A stretch of 64,000 nt of DNA from Anthopleura xanthogrammica (GCA_964019055.1 OZ025209.1:9797741-9861740), one strand, 5' to 3'. Shown: positions 35,101 to 50,100, counted from the stretch's first letter. The notes: generated by a model not told the origin, from the sequence alone. Program-made: numbers and translations.

Positions 35101-38100
35101 ACAGTTTTAAACTGCTTAAAAATCCTTGAATAAAATTACCTAATCAATTTGATGTTTTTTCCCATAGGGCATTTTTTTATTCTTTATTATTCTAATATCG
35201 TGACATTCTTTAAAACCAGAATTCTTTGATTATAAACATACTCTTGAGAATGATGCCTAAAGGCATCGAAAACGTCGAGCACAAGTTAACTTGTTGTCAT
35301 AAACTTTATTACCTATTAAGAACCTAAAGAGCTTGATTTGCCCCTAAGCACCGGATATACAAGATCCTATTCAGGCAGACTTGTACAAATGTAGATTATT
35401 TTTTATACGAGGGTGTTTACTGTATATGGCCAAGATTAAAGGAATTTTCACTGAGTAACTCTGGCAGTTTTTCGACATCTCTGCCGCCATCTTGAAATGA
35501 CCAGACCCATTCTCCCGTCCGATTAAGTCAAGTCAAATCACCTTATTCTCGTACCCAGAGCCTTCTCAACTTTCTAACGAAAGATCGTAGGCTCTGGGCA
35601 ACCCTAAAAATATATCAAATTTTATTGGCTGTTGACAATAACAAAGCAACAAGCTCTGATTGGTTAATAGGATAAACAAACATACCAACGGAAACCAAGG
35701 AAGCCAAATCGACTAGAACGGTTATATATCTTCGAATCTTCCATTTGTCGAACATATAAACTTTTGCAAATAGAAGTCGTAAACAAGCCAATAGAAACAT
35801 TGTTTTTTCCTCGACCTCGGAATGGCTAATGAGGCCGTGATTTTTACTGCGAATTTTGAAAACATAATACATTTATTTTGTCTCATGCTTCTAAAGAGAC
35901 ATTTGTTCAAGTAATCTTGGTGTCCGGAATAAAACTATACAAGTGAGCTTGCAATGATAGGGACATGTGAATAATTGTCCAAGGTGTTAAAAAAAGGTCT
36001 CTATCACTGCAAGCTCACCGTTCATTTGGGAAAATGGTGGATAAATGGGTTACAAGCACGAAAATTAGCACGATAGAAGACTACATGCTTCGCATTCAGA
36101 AAGAAGAAGATTATGAAAAAAATTTGTAACAGCATTCAAGATAGTTCTGTAGTCGCAACCACCTGATCTGCAATAGTGACGTAGAAATGACGTGCATGAT
36201 GGGAAGGAAGAGTGAAATACCGACGAATATACAACGGCTTTCCTGCTTTCTGATTGGCTGTATTTTCTATGGTGTGGGATAAATACAGATGTACCTTAAT
36301 ACATGAAATTGAAAACAGTGACGCGAAAAATAAGTGTTGCGAAAATATAATGCACGAAAATTAAGTGACCTTTTATAACGGAGAAAATTAAGAGTTAACA
36401 GTAACTATTAAAAAGCAGGAAAAAATAAGTTGTATTGAGAACAAGGTACTACCACAGGCTTCCAGTAGACTTTATATTAAAATCAAAAACGCGAAATTTT
36501 TACTTTTTGTTATTACCATTATGCAATAAAGTCCTTTTGTTCGGGGAGCGTGTGAAATTGGAAACAAATCATGAATAATTTATTCAATGAAATCGCGAAA
36601 TTAAAGTGACTTAAAATATTGTTTTATGGCAAAATGGCGAAATTAAAGTGTCGGGAAATGTGCGACTTCCAAAATCGCCAAAATTATAGGCCCGTTCACA
36701 CGGGTGATTTTTGCGGCGATTTGAGGTGCGACGGACTTTTACGACGACGGGAAATCGCGCGTGTGAATTGAATTGAACTGCGGTTTAGCTGCGACTTTCC
36801 GTCGCTGTAACATCGCACCTCAATATCGCCGAAAAAAATCGCCCGTCTGAACGGGCCTTAACGTGTCGCGAAAATTTCATGTAATAAGGTAGTAGTATTA
36901 TTATCATTTAAAACATAAATGAAGTACCTTACCTTGAATGAGGTGGGTGTTTTTGTTTTATCGACACATGGTGATATAAACATAGGTCTTCCATCCATAT
37001 TGGTTCTGTCTAATGCCAAAGCAGCTGGAACTGGCGACTGAAAACATTGTTGGCTCAGTATTACTAGTTTTTGAAGAGAACCTCTCCCCGATAAAAAAAT
37101 TATGCCTTGGAAAAAGATGGCACAAACTAAGGAAGACAACCGTTTTTTATTGGGGCAAGGGAAGTGGAAAAAAGGAAGAAAAAAGGGTCAAAAAAGAGTA
37201 CGCACTTTTGCGACTTTAGAAGCGGAAGGATTTATACTCAAAAACCAAATGTTTCTTATAATCTTCCATCTATAAAAAGTAGATTCCTTTTCAAAATTGA
37301 CACAAGGAAATTTCACGACGTTTCATCTATAATATCCATCTATAATGACCTCAAGCGTTACTGGTAGAAAAAGATAATAATTTAATAAATAAAGAATTAG
37401 GTTTATTACACTCGATTATTAAACTTGATTTACTGACCTCATCTTTGAATTCAACGTAAGCGTATCCTTTAGACTTTCCCGCCTTGTTCTTAACAATTCG
37501 CACATCAAGCACTTCGCCAAACTAAGAAAAGTCAAAATGAAGTTACAATAACTAATATTCATTAAATTTGAGGTGATAGGAGTGTTGAAAGTAAAGGCGG
37601 GCAGACTTAGTTGAAAACTGATGACAATTTGAGGTGGAATGTTTAAATTCCAACCCTAAGTTCTCTAGGTCTCTCAAGTGAATTAAAAACATGCAGAATT
37701 CCCCTGTACTGGGGCCGGGCACGAAGTAAAATTTTGAAATCCTTATCCAGGTACCTCTCCCGCATACCAGATTTCCTAGGGTACGTAGGGTACGTAGAAA
37801 GTGTGGACTTTATATTACTAACACTTCCACGTCAAAATGTACGGCAAGTATTAAGAGATAAAGTAAATAAGAGTCTGTTTTATCCTAGCGTGGCCATGGG
37901 GCATCCTGTATTTGAAACATTTCTCAACAATTCGGCGACTGACAAATACAGCTGTTTACTATCTTAGTGTAATAAGTATTATGCTAAACAGACACAAACC
38001 TCACTAAACTTGTTCTTCAATTTTTCCTCAGTGACAGAAAACAATAAATTACTGACGAAAATTTTGTTAGGATCTGAAGACCTGTCAAAATGAAGTCAAT

Positions 38101-41100
38101 AAAACACTTTTGAACTTTGATAAATAACCAATAAACAATTATTGGATGAGGTTGAGCGTGATATCGTAAATTATCAAGACCAAGGCCGTGTTATCTGCCG
38201 AAGGCATAGGCTGAGGCGGATAAAATGGCCAAGGTCTTGATATTTACGATATCATGCAAAAACCGAAATCAATAATTGTTTTATTATACATTTTGTAAAC
38301 TAAGAATAAAGATTTAATTCTGCTTTCGAAAAAATTTGCTTTCGGTAAAACCTACAGATAATACATTTATCATGTCGAGTTCACACAATATCAGGGATTG
38401 GCTGAGGGCTCTTGGCCAATCAGAAGCGAGATAGTGATTAAAATGTATAATAATAAAAAAATTGGCATTTTCCCTGGGCTACCTATGGTACACCAGTTGG
38501 AAATATCTGTTTCTTGAGGTTATCTGTGGCAACCCAGCCTAAAAATGGGTTTCGTATTGTATTTTTTCTTTCTGATTCCTACTCAACAAATTCTAAAAAT
38601 AGGCACCATGCAATGTGTACATGTGACTACTGCCAAGGCAAATAAATTGTGTCTTAAAGTACAAGTAGATAAAAGGGAAATACAACTATTTGAAAAAACG
38701 TTGAATACTGAATAGTGCATTCCACTGAAGACCAAAGGGCATGGTGGGTGTCATGGAATTGAAATAAAAAGTAATACAGCAATTTGCTCTCTATATGTAG
38801 CTAGTATATTGTTTCGGATGGAATGCACTCAAAATAAAATAAATAATTATTTGACCCAAAATGCATTTCGGTCTTGGAATGCACTATTCAGTATGCAGTA
38901 TTCAGTATTCAACGTTTTTTGAAATTTTGTTGGATTTACAATCATTTATCTTACCTCTCGTATTTATGTTCCTTAGTTTCTTCTTGAGTGGTCTTGGTAT
39001 TTTCGTTAATGTCTTCTTCTTCCACTTTCCCTTTCCCTGAAAGATAAAGTATAATGTTTTGATCATAATCGTCTTGATCATAACTTTAATGATGACGTTG
39101 ACGATAATACTGAATTTAACAGGTTTTTAAGTAATATATACAATATGAGTGGCCGTGTTGTATCAGATATACAACCACAAGCCGAAGGCGAGTGATTGTA
39201 TATCTGATACAACGCGGACACGAATATTGTATATTACTTATGAAACGTCTAGGTGTATACATTCATGGTCTACTAAAATTTTAAAGATAAAATTGAATTT
39301 GGCTGAGAAAATTGGAGTTAAAGTTTATGCAAATCAGGACGATTTTGTATCAGATATACAACCTCCTCCACGGACAATGATTTCTATTGTGTTTTCCTCA
39401 TTAATTATTCATGAGTTTTATAATTATATTTAGATATTAATTATAGTATAGTGATGATGACATGAAGCAAGGCTTATTTAATGTTTAATAACAAGCCAAT
39501 TTCGTACCCAGAACTTCCCGGGTTTCGTTCCACGAAGGGTAACCTGATAAAACACGGTGTATTTAAATAAAATAGAATAAAAATATGGCGTCTATCGTGA
39601 ATAAAATCTATTAACCTTGGTGATGACGTAATTATTTCTCATTCTCTAGGAAAACTATTTTACCATCAGCAACACATCGTGACGTGATTTTTCTGCGCAG
39701 TCACACAAATTTTGCTTCGTGATTACATACCGTATGGCTTTTTGAAAGCAGGTTCGCTTGTCTCCTCTGACATCCCAGAGTGATCATCTATCTGTTAGCA
39801 TTTATGCAAATAGTTAGAAATGAATGGCGGAAACTAAAAGAAATGCCAGAAGCAATTAACGTTTGGTAAGGGTAACATTTGTCTGTGCTGGAGATACGCC
39901 ATTTGACGGTCATTGATGTACCCCGCCAGTGAGTCGGTTGGGTAGCTAATACCATTAATAAACGTCATTATCCTTGTTTTTTAAAGTTAAAGCATAGTCA
40001 GATTTTAAAAAACAATTTCCATGATGAAAGTACATCATACTAGAAGTAAGATAAGCAAATAAAAGATGGAGGTCTCCGACTTCGTTTAGCCGTCAGATTG
40101 CGTGGACGTTCGCGCGAACAACGCAATCCTGGGCTCCTGCGCAAACATGGAAAGCTGTTTAAAAGAAGCCATGTTTTACTGAAAAATAAATCGATCGTCC
40201 CCATTTTTCACATAACTCTAGGAAATGACCCAATAATTGCTTTGCATTTGGATTGAAAATTAGAAATATGAAATGTTATTGTAGCCTTCACGTTTCGTGA
40301 AATTCTTTTCCAATAAGGCACAAAATCGGTGATTTCGATTTGATCCCATCGTCAGATTTTTTTATCGGGCGTGGCTGCAATAGCTCCGATCTCCCTAAAA
40401 CCCATATCTGGTCAAAATGTATTGAAGTGGTAGTCGTTCACTTAAGTGTCTAGTCCAACAGAGGTCTATAACGGAAGCTATATACGGCCGTTTCAAATAA
40501 GATGGGCGAGCTTCTGAAAAACCCAGGTCAGCCTCCTTAATAGATCCGCTATAATTACAACTGATTGGTCCAAATCGGAGTTACGCAGTTATGTATGTCT
40601 GAGCTAGAACTAAAGAAAAAATAAGAATCCAAACCTTTCTCTTTAAGTTTTGTGCTTTAGACTTTCTATCGAGCTTCTTTGCTTCGTTCTTTGCTGCCTT
40701 TGGTTGTTTTTTGTCCTGAGCTGAAGTTCTTTCTGATTTTCCTCGACCTGCTTCTTTTGCAGCTTCCTTTTCTGCTGCCTGTGAGAGAGACACCAAAATA
40801 AGGAGCGTAGATTTTCGAGGTCGATTGTGTAACTAAATTGACCTTTATCGCGCAAGCGTGACGTTATAAGATTTTGCTTTATGGGAAAAGGGACTTTACT
40901 ATCAAACTTTTCACATCGATAATAGTAAAATTGCACAGTTTCGTAAACATTGCCCTTGAACTAACAAAGATATGAATTTTTGAAACTAAGCATTTAGTAA
41001 AGAAATGTATATCAGCCTCGTTATCAGTCGGCACAAACATTCATTTGCAAAAATTCCACAAAAATTCTTAGTTTCTTGGGGGAGGTCGGGGGGGGGGGGG

Positions 41101-44100
41101 AGTAGAATGGGGGGCGACCACTTACTAGCACACCTCACACAAACCACTTTTCCATTGATAAAAGAAAAAGGCGTCATCTTTTTCGTCATGGCCCTCCATG
41201 GTAAAAAACTTCATAACAAGGTTAACTCCCCCTTTAGGAATACGGAATGTAATTGGAAAAATCATTAATTTATACCCTGGCTCTCCGCTCGTTCACTATT
41301 GTTAGTCTTGTATGACAGCGTGTATAAGATGTATCCCATTCTTCCAGTGTTCCTGAAACACAAATAAATGAAGATCTAAACAGTACAACTAGTCAATGCT
41401 TTTTCATTAAAAAAATAATGCTAAAACAAAAAGCGATTAAGGTGGCTCGATCGAAATAAACTTCAACTCAAGAATGTTTCAGGGAGTGGTATTCATGCTT
41501 TTACTGGCGTGTAATTACCAAAGCATGAATAGTATTCTATTCTCATCTGTCTCACTGTACTTATATATGAGATATGGGAGTAGACCTGGCTCCGCACCGA
41601 ACCATTCATACGCTGATGATAGCCTGGTGATCTGATGATGAACTTCCACGTCACTCCATAGTGCAGTCCAACCCCCCAAACTCAACACCCAATACTCAAA
41701 GCCCAAATACTCAAAACCCAATACTCAAAGCCCAAATACTCAAAACCCAATACTCAAAGCCCAAATACTCAAAACCCAATACTCAAAGCCCAAATACTCA
41801 AAGCCCAATACTCAAAACCCCAAAACCTCAACCACTCAGAACCTCACGACTCAAAAACTCCAAAATCAAGCTAGAAGGCCACTGCTTTATTACACAGTTT
41901 GGAAGGCCCCAAAGACAAAAAGAAGTGCATGTTACTGAGAAGGCCAGAACGAATACATAGCCATGCCGCGTAGCTGGAATTCAAGGGGTCATACCAACCA
42001 ACAGGCCACTCATGCAGCATAAATTATTGGCTGTCATCCCCTGGCCCACTTAAGAGAAGCTATAAATCAAGACAAGAAATCAAGAAAATTTAGTGTTGCA
42101 GAAATCATAATTGACTGGACAACATGATGTAGCTCAGAAGTTGTGTTCATTTTTCTATAATTCTGAAAAACGTCCTTTTTAAGTTTCATCCCTTGTCATT
42201 ATATTCTACACTAGGAACGTTAGCAGCTGATGATATTCTCAGACTTGAAGTTCAACCAATCCAGAAACGCCGCTGAGCTCTTGCAGGAGCACGAGCTTTT
42301 ACGCATGATAGATTATATTTAAACACTGATACCAGTGACTGTGGGCTCCCTGTGCAATCGCATACAAATTAACGATTCTGGGAGAGATTAACGATGCGCC
42401 TTAAACGCGCTGTTTATTTCGATCGAGCCACCTTAAAATCACTTTGTAGATTTTTGATGAGGGAGAGAACATCCCTGTGGCCAGAGATATAGAGAATATA
42501 ACCTGAGCTGCAGTTTATACAACTTGATTTTTTGCAGTTTTGTAGTCAAATTACAAGCTCAAACTAAGAGTGGTAGGACTAGACTAAGAAAAGTTGTCTA
42601 GGCAGCGTAAACTACAGCTGTACCTGTGGTTGAAGGTGATTATTGCACCTTAAAAGCCTAATGAGATGCGGTCTTACAATACTCCATACCTTCTTCATCT
42701 TCAAAGCTCAGCAAGGCTTGTGTAGCACCCTCTGGATCTTCGCTTGCTGACTGTACAGCTCGTTGAAGGATTTTACGACAAACAGGCAGAGACCGACACG
42801 ACCTGGAGATGAAAAGCCAAAAAGCACCTTGAGAATTAAACGTTTTATTTCATTTTTGTGTACCGATTGAATTTATCTGTGGAAACAAAAGTTTCCAAAA
42901 TCTTAGAAAATTGAGGGAATTTTTACTAATCAAGATTACATAAAGGCCAGCTGTCCATCAGTTTCTTGTTTTAATTAATTTAAGTGCAGCTATAACCCAT
43001 CATACAACACTTTCAGTATCGATTCTACATGAAGTGAATCAGAGTTGAATGGTGAAATATTTTTTCATTTGAGTGTTGCATCTTTACGTTACTGATTATC
43101 CCTATAATACAATACAATAAATAGAGGTTATTTACCGTCCTAAAGTTGGTCAAGATAGAGAAAAACTGTGGTCGGGGTTCGTTGTCAAGACCGAAGGCAG
43201 AGTTTTGACGGTAAATAATCTTTTTCCCATTTACTTTCCCATTTGTTTATAATCATGTTTTGTTGTTTAGCCATCCCAGGACAATGGACCACAGTCAGAG
43301 ATGGAAAATACCGCCGGCTCCAATTTAACAGCCAATCAGAACGAACGATGTTTTAGGATAGCGGTCGACTGGAAAAAAATACCGACAACCAAACCCAACC
43401 CTTTATATAACATAACATAACAACACAACACACCACACCACATCACATCATGACACACCGCATCACACCACACCGCATCACACCACACCGCATCACATCA
43501 CAAAAAAAACTATAATTAAGGTATTTCCGGACACTTCGATTTAATCATTGAATTTTCTTAGAAATCCTGTCATTTATAGATCATGGTTAGGAAAGTCAAA
43601 AACAATCATTATTTACTATAAATTAAAAAAATAAATAAATAAAATTATCTATATCCTCACCTTGCAAGGTTGGCATATTCAAGCCAGTACTGTAGTTCCC
43701 GTGCGTGACCAGCCATGACCTGATCCCATAGCTGTTGAGCCTCTTCTAGATTGTTCAGCTTCAAAGCCTGGACAAAAGAGACATGTATTGAATATTTTGG
43801 GCTTTCATACAAATCCTAAAGAAATGACTACCGGTATGCCGACCATTCTTTACTGGGTTCGGGCAAGAGAGCGTAATGCATCGTAGTTTTAGAGAACAAT
43901 GTTTTCTAGTAATTATTTCAATCTTATTTTTAGGGCACAAAAATTTACCTCTATCCGCGCCAAGTACCGAGGAAGTATACTTGTATCATCACCGTCTTTT
44001 CCAAAATCTGTCCAGAATAAGAGAAAAGTTGTTTTCTAAAAAGAAAAGGAAAAGAGAAAGCAAGAAAGCAAGAAAGCAAGAAAGCAAGAAAGCAAGAAAG

Positions 44101-47100
44101 CAAGAAAGCAAGAAAGCAAGAAAGCAAGAAAGCAAGAAAGCAAGAAAGCAAGAAAGCAAGAAAGCAAGAAAGCAAGAAAGCAAGAAAGCAAGAAAGCAAG
44201 AAAGCAAGAAAGCAAGAAAGCAAGAAAGCAAGAAAGCAAGAAAGCAAGAAAGCAAGAAAGCAAGAAAGCAAGAAAGCAAAAAAGCAAGAAAGCAAGAAAG
44301 CAAGAAAGCAAGAAAGCAAGAAAGCAAGAAAGCAAGAAAGCAAGAAAGCAAGAAAGCAAGAAAGCAAAGCAAGAAAGCAAGAAAGCAAAGCAAGAAAGCA
44401 AGAAAGCAAGAAAGCAAGAAAGCAAGTAGGCAGAAAGGAAGGAAGGAAGGAAGGAAGGAAGGAAGGAAGGAAGCAAAACGTGTGGAACTGTAAGATAGAG
44501 TACTTACAGTGTTGCATGTAACTGATTCCGCTTTGGAATGCTTCCTTTAAGTCCTTTACCTCTTGACTTTCTAATGAATACGTAAATCAACAAGCAGTTA
44601 GAAACGATGCATATACTTGATATATGCAATTTATAAATATATGATCAAAAACAACAGATTTCACATTGCATCTTTGAAATTATGTAACTTTTTATGCTGC
44701 ACATAAAACCTACTTCCGCAAAAGCATACAAAAGAAATGTTTCTAAAACTAAACTGCCAGGTTGACAAATGAATTGCTTACTGCATACCTGGAACGGTTA
44801 TCCTTGTTATTCATCGGGTCGTGTATATCATATAACCCCAATGATTACGTTTACTTAGTAGCAGGTCAATATCTAGACGTCTACCTAGTAGCAGGTCAAT
44901 ATCTAAATATTAACCTAAGGATCGAATTCTTTTCTCGTTACAAACCGGCTCAAAGTACCCAACGAGCAGGGTTGCGGGAGTGCGCCTCAACTGATGAGTC
45001 GCTGCTTATAGTCAACCGCACCGCAAATCAGAATCAATACAATTTATCTCCACTACTCCAAAGTGATTTACTAGCAGCTTTAGGTAAGGAACCCAAAATA
45101 AGTAAATAAAATATTTGTCCAAGAGGTTATATTAACATGTAATAATTATGTTTTGCTTTTGCGGAATTTTATGCCTAAAAACTTTAATTTCTCGAAAATG
45201 CTCTCACAGGGAAGCACTGGAGCGAGAGAGCCTCTAGCAGCTCTGGAAACTAAGGTATGGAAAGTTTTCTTTTTCAATGAATTGGCTGTTGTTTGATGGC
45301 GTCATTCTACTACGAGTACCGAATTTTCTTTTTTATCGAAATTCGTATTTCCTTATGAGAATGGTAATTATAATACCCGAACAAAAGAAAATGTTTAAGG
45401 TATTCTGGTATTCGTGATGAATGACGCCAAAATGCAAGTGTTCTATTCTTGCATTTTGCATTTGACCCGCGAATTTGCGATTTGAAGTTGAAAGGTAGCA
45501 CACCGAGAAAACCCCATCGACTGCCATCTTATTCTACAAAAGTTTTTGTTTCAAACAAACTCTTCTTGTGATTTACCATAATTACTTGAGGTGTCATTTA
45601 GCTTACACTATATTCACGACTTTTTTTAAACTTTTATTGAAAATAAGTGTTGATAGTACTCACCTTCATTCCAATCCTTCACTTGCCTTCTAAGAAAAGA
45701 GCAATAACAGTGCCATAGCTGTAAGTAATCCTGGTTGTTAGTGAACCCACAGGTTAATGCTTTGTCTAATACATCTGAAAACAAAAATATCGAATCAGTG
45801 ATACAATTTTTCACGTTTCATGGATGAGGTGACGTGAACTTTTTGAACAATCCATACAAGTGGAGATTGTCTCCTGTGTCCACAGCCTACCCAAACAGGA
45901 AGTACAAACTTATTTCAATAACTACTTATTCAATAGCCAACTTCCGAATTTAGCACGGAGCCTCGTCCTGAAACCTTTGTGCATGAAAAGCAAAACACAT
46001 CTTGGAAGAGGAGTAACTGAATATTATTATATACATACCGAGATTTACTCAGTAAAACCCTGTTTAATTTATTGCATATGCAGGCCAATGCCAACAAGTA
46101 AGGTACGGCCAAAGGATGTGGTGTTAGAACAAATTACCTTTTATTTTTGATTTTTCAGCCTTTGATCTTTCCTGTAGAGGTAAGATACATGTAAACCAAG
46201 ATCAGCATAATTATAGACAAGATATTTATTCCTTCATTGAGTATGATTCATATATTGCTATGTGATGTAACTTTTTGCTTATGAATACGAATCTGCAGTC
46301 AAAATTGCTTATTTTTTAAACCTTTCCAAAAACTGCCTTACCAGTGCTTTCATGTAATTCTGCCAAAGGGTTGAAACCCAGGGGCAGTTCCGTAGGGCAC
46401 GTTCATAAACAGTTATAGCAATGGAAGGCATTTTCAGCTTGAAATCCTGCATGAAAATGAAACAAATTTGGATTAGTGGTAGAATTTGCTGCAATATGTT
46501 CTGGATATCTCAAATGCTTGTTAAAATGACTGAAACGAAAAGAGTGTATGTAAGTGTAACACTTCCAGTATAATATTTTGTGTAACTCAAGATAACTATT
46601 TAAGGACCAGTCATTATTCATGTAGAAGGCGGAGGGAAAAAGGAGGGGTCAGCTTTTTTTAGATTCTGTTGGAGTTTGTGCTAATTTATACAAGAAAAAA
46701 TATATGATCCATTTTCAAGGATACCTGCAGGCAAATGAGTGAAAAAGGGATACTAAACTTAGTTTATCATTACATTAAAACTATTCAAAAATAATGATAC
46801 GATTTTTAATGAGATTGAAAGTAAAAGTGACAGTTAGAAAGACAGGAATGGACAAAGAGATGAAGAATTCATAATGAATAATGACTAGTTCCTGAATGAG
46901 CAGCCTATTCAGCAAACATACAGAAGCAGTCAGGAAACCAGATGCTGCTTCACAAGAAATAAATATTTTGTGAAAATCCATATATTGTACTGTGTTAAAT
47001 AAACATGAAAGTTATTGCTTGTGAAATGATCACTTCGACCTGTAATACTGGTTTGTAATGATGTCGACCCATAAGAGTTTTAAGGAATGGGAGAGGGGGG

Positions 47101-50100
47101 GGGGGGGGGTCATGGCAAAAATCTTTATTTTTTAAGAAAAAGGGGATCCTTTACATTTTTAGGCCAAGGAGGTTGGGTTATATAATGTTTTCCCCCCTCT
47201 ACTTAAAAGTGACTGGTTCCTAATGTTACACATAAGATACACTACCCCTAATTAATGAGAATAAGATTCCTTTACACACTGGAGTGAAAGGTGGCACTTA
47301 GTGCTTTTGCCCAATAACTGTGCACACTGCAAGAGCACACTTTTGGAGGGAATTTTGACCCTCCGATCCACTTCCAAGCCTCAAGTGCCAAATTTCATTA
47401 GCTGTAACAAAGTCTTCGCATAACAAGTTTTAATCTGTAGGAATCATAAAAGTCAGAATGAAATTTCTTTCCATAACATACCAGGTATCCAGTGTACTCT
47501 ATCCACAGGTCTCCTACCAAGCAGTTGTCTTTCAATGCTCTTTCATACAAACACTGTATTCTGACTGGTTGTCCTTTGTTAACTTCATATTCTAAATATG
47601 TTCTGTACTCAGTAAGCTTGGGGGGCTCAGCACTTGCCTTAAATTAAAATATTAAATCAAGATTCCATATAGTACCTTCCCTATCCCAAGCTAGTAAGTG
47701 GCAAGAAAGAAAGTGTTAAAATAAAAGGTTGGTATGTTGAATCCAAGATTTTTAAAAGAGGGATCAGATTTACCATTCTTAATGCTAACAAAGTTCTCTT
47801 TAATTTTCCTTAAATAATTGTGTTTTGAGAGAGAGAAGAAATAATTATGCAAAGTAAGAAATTGGACTATGCTAGGATGAAAGGTCAATGAGGTCCCAAT
47901 ACTGAATATTTTGATATCAATAAAAAATGCATTGAAAAAATAAAAAATAAAATAAATAAAAAATCAATGAGAATTAAGTCTGTGGATACCAAATAAGTGG
48001 CTCTTCTTCCGACTGCATTCCAATTGGAATTTAGAAGATGATTTTAATTATCAGAAAAGGTATAGTCCTAACTGCCTGTACTCTCCCTCTTACTATAGGT
48101 TATCCTAAAATGATATCACGTTTTTAAAGGTCAAATTATCAAATGATTAGTGAAAATTCAATTTGCTTACCAAAGCATCTTCATAAGGCAGTATTTCTTC
48201 CAATTTTGTCTCAGCTTTTTCATATTCTTTTCTCACATCACTAGAAAGATCATCATCTTCAAGCCAGGTTTCAAAATCTCTCATTGTTCCTTGCATACCT
48301 GCAAATGTGCAGTCATGGACAGTTTATGTTTTTTTTCCAAATTAGATTTACTGTCAGAATTTTTTGGTACCAAACCCAGGGAATACTGTTAAGTGCAGAG
48401 CATTAAGATGAGTGGTCATGCAAAGAGGTTACCTCAATGGCAAATAAATGTGGTAAGTTATAAGTACCCTTATAACTTACCACCAAAGTGACAGATCCCA
48501 TGGATAAACTAGTAGCTAAGGACATTAATTATAACTATAAAGTAAATAACTATTGGAAATAAAGGCAATTTAAAAAACTCACTAGGTTTGAGCAAAATCC
48601 CCCATGTAGCATCCCCTGCCTGGTCCTATCATGGACACACTCTTAAAACATTAGACAAGTGAACTTACCCATGAGAGGAATAGCCAGCTGTCTTTTAAAG
48701 AGAGATTTAATTCTCACTCTTTGTGATGCACTGAAAAATAAATGTTTTAGGTTTTAATGCACCAGTTAGCAAAAGAAAGATGTGAAACAAGAAAAGGCAG
48801 AACTACTAAACATTCAGGACAGCTGTTGAGAGCACAGTATGAGATCAAACTGTAAAGTTCTAGATCCTTAACTATGTGATATCTCAACAATGTAATATTA
48901 CTGACAATACATTTTAGAGAAAATGCAGCTGTTTCCATTTTTTCATCGTTTGCTTTTTTTAAATAAATGTCAATTCTACTCTTCCTTTAGTTTTCTCTTT
49001 TACGGTACTCTGAAATTTAAAGGACTAATGTCTGAAACGTTGGTACCATTCCAAACTTTTTCCACTGTGTTTAATTGTTTATTTGAGGTTTGGCAGTAAT
49101 ATTGAAAAATAAGAAACAGTTATGAAATGGGGGAAAAACAGTACAAACACTTAAATAGATGTTTTGGGACATTAAAAATAAGATACCAGTATGTACTCAC
49201 ATTTTCTCCTCCAATGAATCTTTATTTTCGTCTGTTAACATTTGCTTTTCAAAAAAATCATAACACTTCAATGAATCAAAATTTACACAAAATATACAAT
49301 GCAATAAGTCATGATATTTTTTCATTTGATTTTTTTTCCATCTTTCTAATGTATGAGTTGATCCATTCCAAAGGTGCCCATCCCCCTCATCTTCCCTCAC
49401 AAATTGGTCAAATTCCCCACCATGTGGGTCGATAAAATTATCAAATACCCCACAGTTTCCTGCCCATCCAGTCTCACTGATGAATCTTTTATTTTTCCCT
49501 AAAAAATACTAAACTGAGTGGCCTTTTGAAAAAAGTCCTAACATTCCTAGCATCCCTACCATTTTATCGACTATTGTTATCCATTATTGCAAGGGCTCTC
49601 GTTATTGCTAGAGCCGGTTTTCAATCAATTATCACAAAAAATATTCTGACCAATCAGAGCTCTTGAAATTCTAGGGTTTCCCAGAGTCTCTGAAATTTCG
49701 TCGAGCATGTGCAGTAAGAATGGCAGGGCTCTGTGGGTCGAGAGTGAGTGTGTGGTAGATGTTTCAAGGGGATTTTTTAAATATAGATCTCACCTCAAAA
49801 GAATCAAGAATAGCGATTTCAAAGTCCCTGTAACCATCCCAAATAGATGATCCCTTGAAAATAATTGGACAAAATTAAACCTTTAGTTAATAGAATAATT
49901 TTATATTGCATACTTTGGTACTTTTATGTCGACTCATTACTGAGTACAATCACACCCTAATCTGATTAAGTTATATAGATATTACAGTACCTCAGTGACG
50001 TGGAGTCCTGCAGCTGTGACAGCTTTCTCAAAAACATTTCTGACATTTGAAATGCTATCATCCCCTTCCATGTTGTCCATCATAAACTGACAATATTCTA

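Noticed and set aside
43876..44493. 205-codon plus-strand frame and three long minus-strand frames of Lys/Ala/Arg/Gln or Leu/Phe/Cys repeats
   Set aside because: They exist only because an 8-bp repeat without stops is read in each frame. The region is SART3 intron 13.
49201..49231. Shorter SART3 exon 6 using the nearer AG
   Set aside because: Gives a one-base phase error with exon 5; the acceptor at 49245-49246 joins in frame and matches the family.
49127..49435. 102-codon plus-strand frame
   Set aside because: Overlaps SART3 exon 6 on the other strand and has no coding features.
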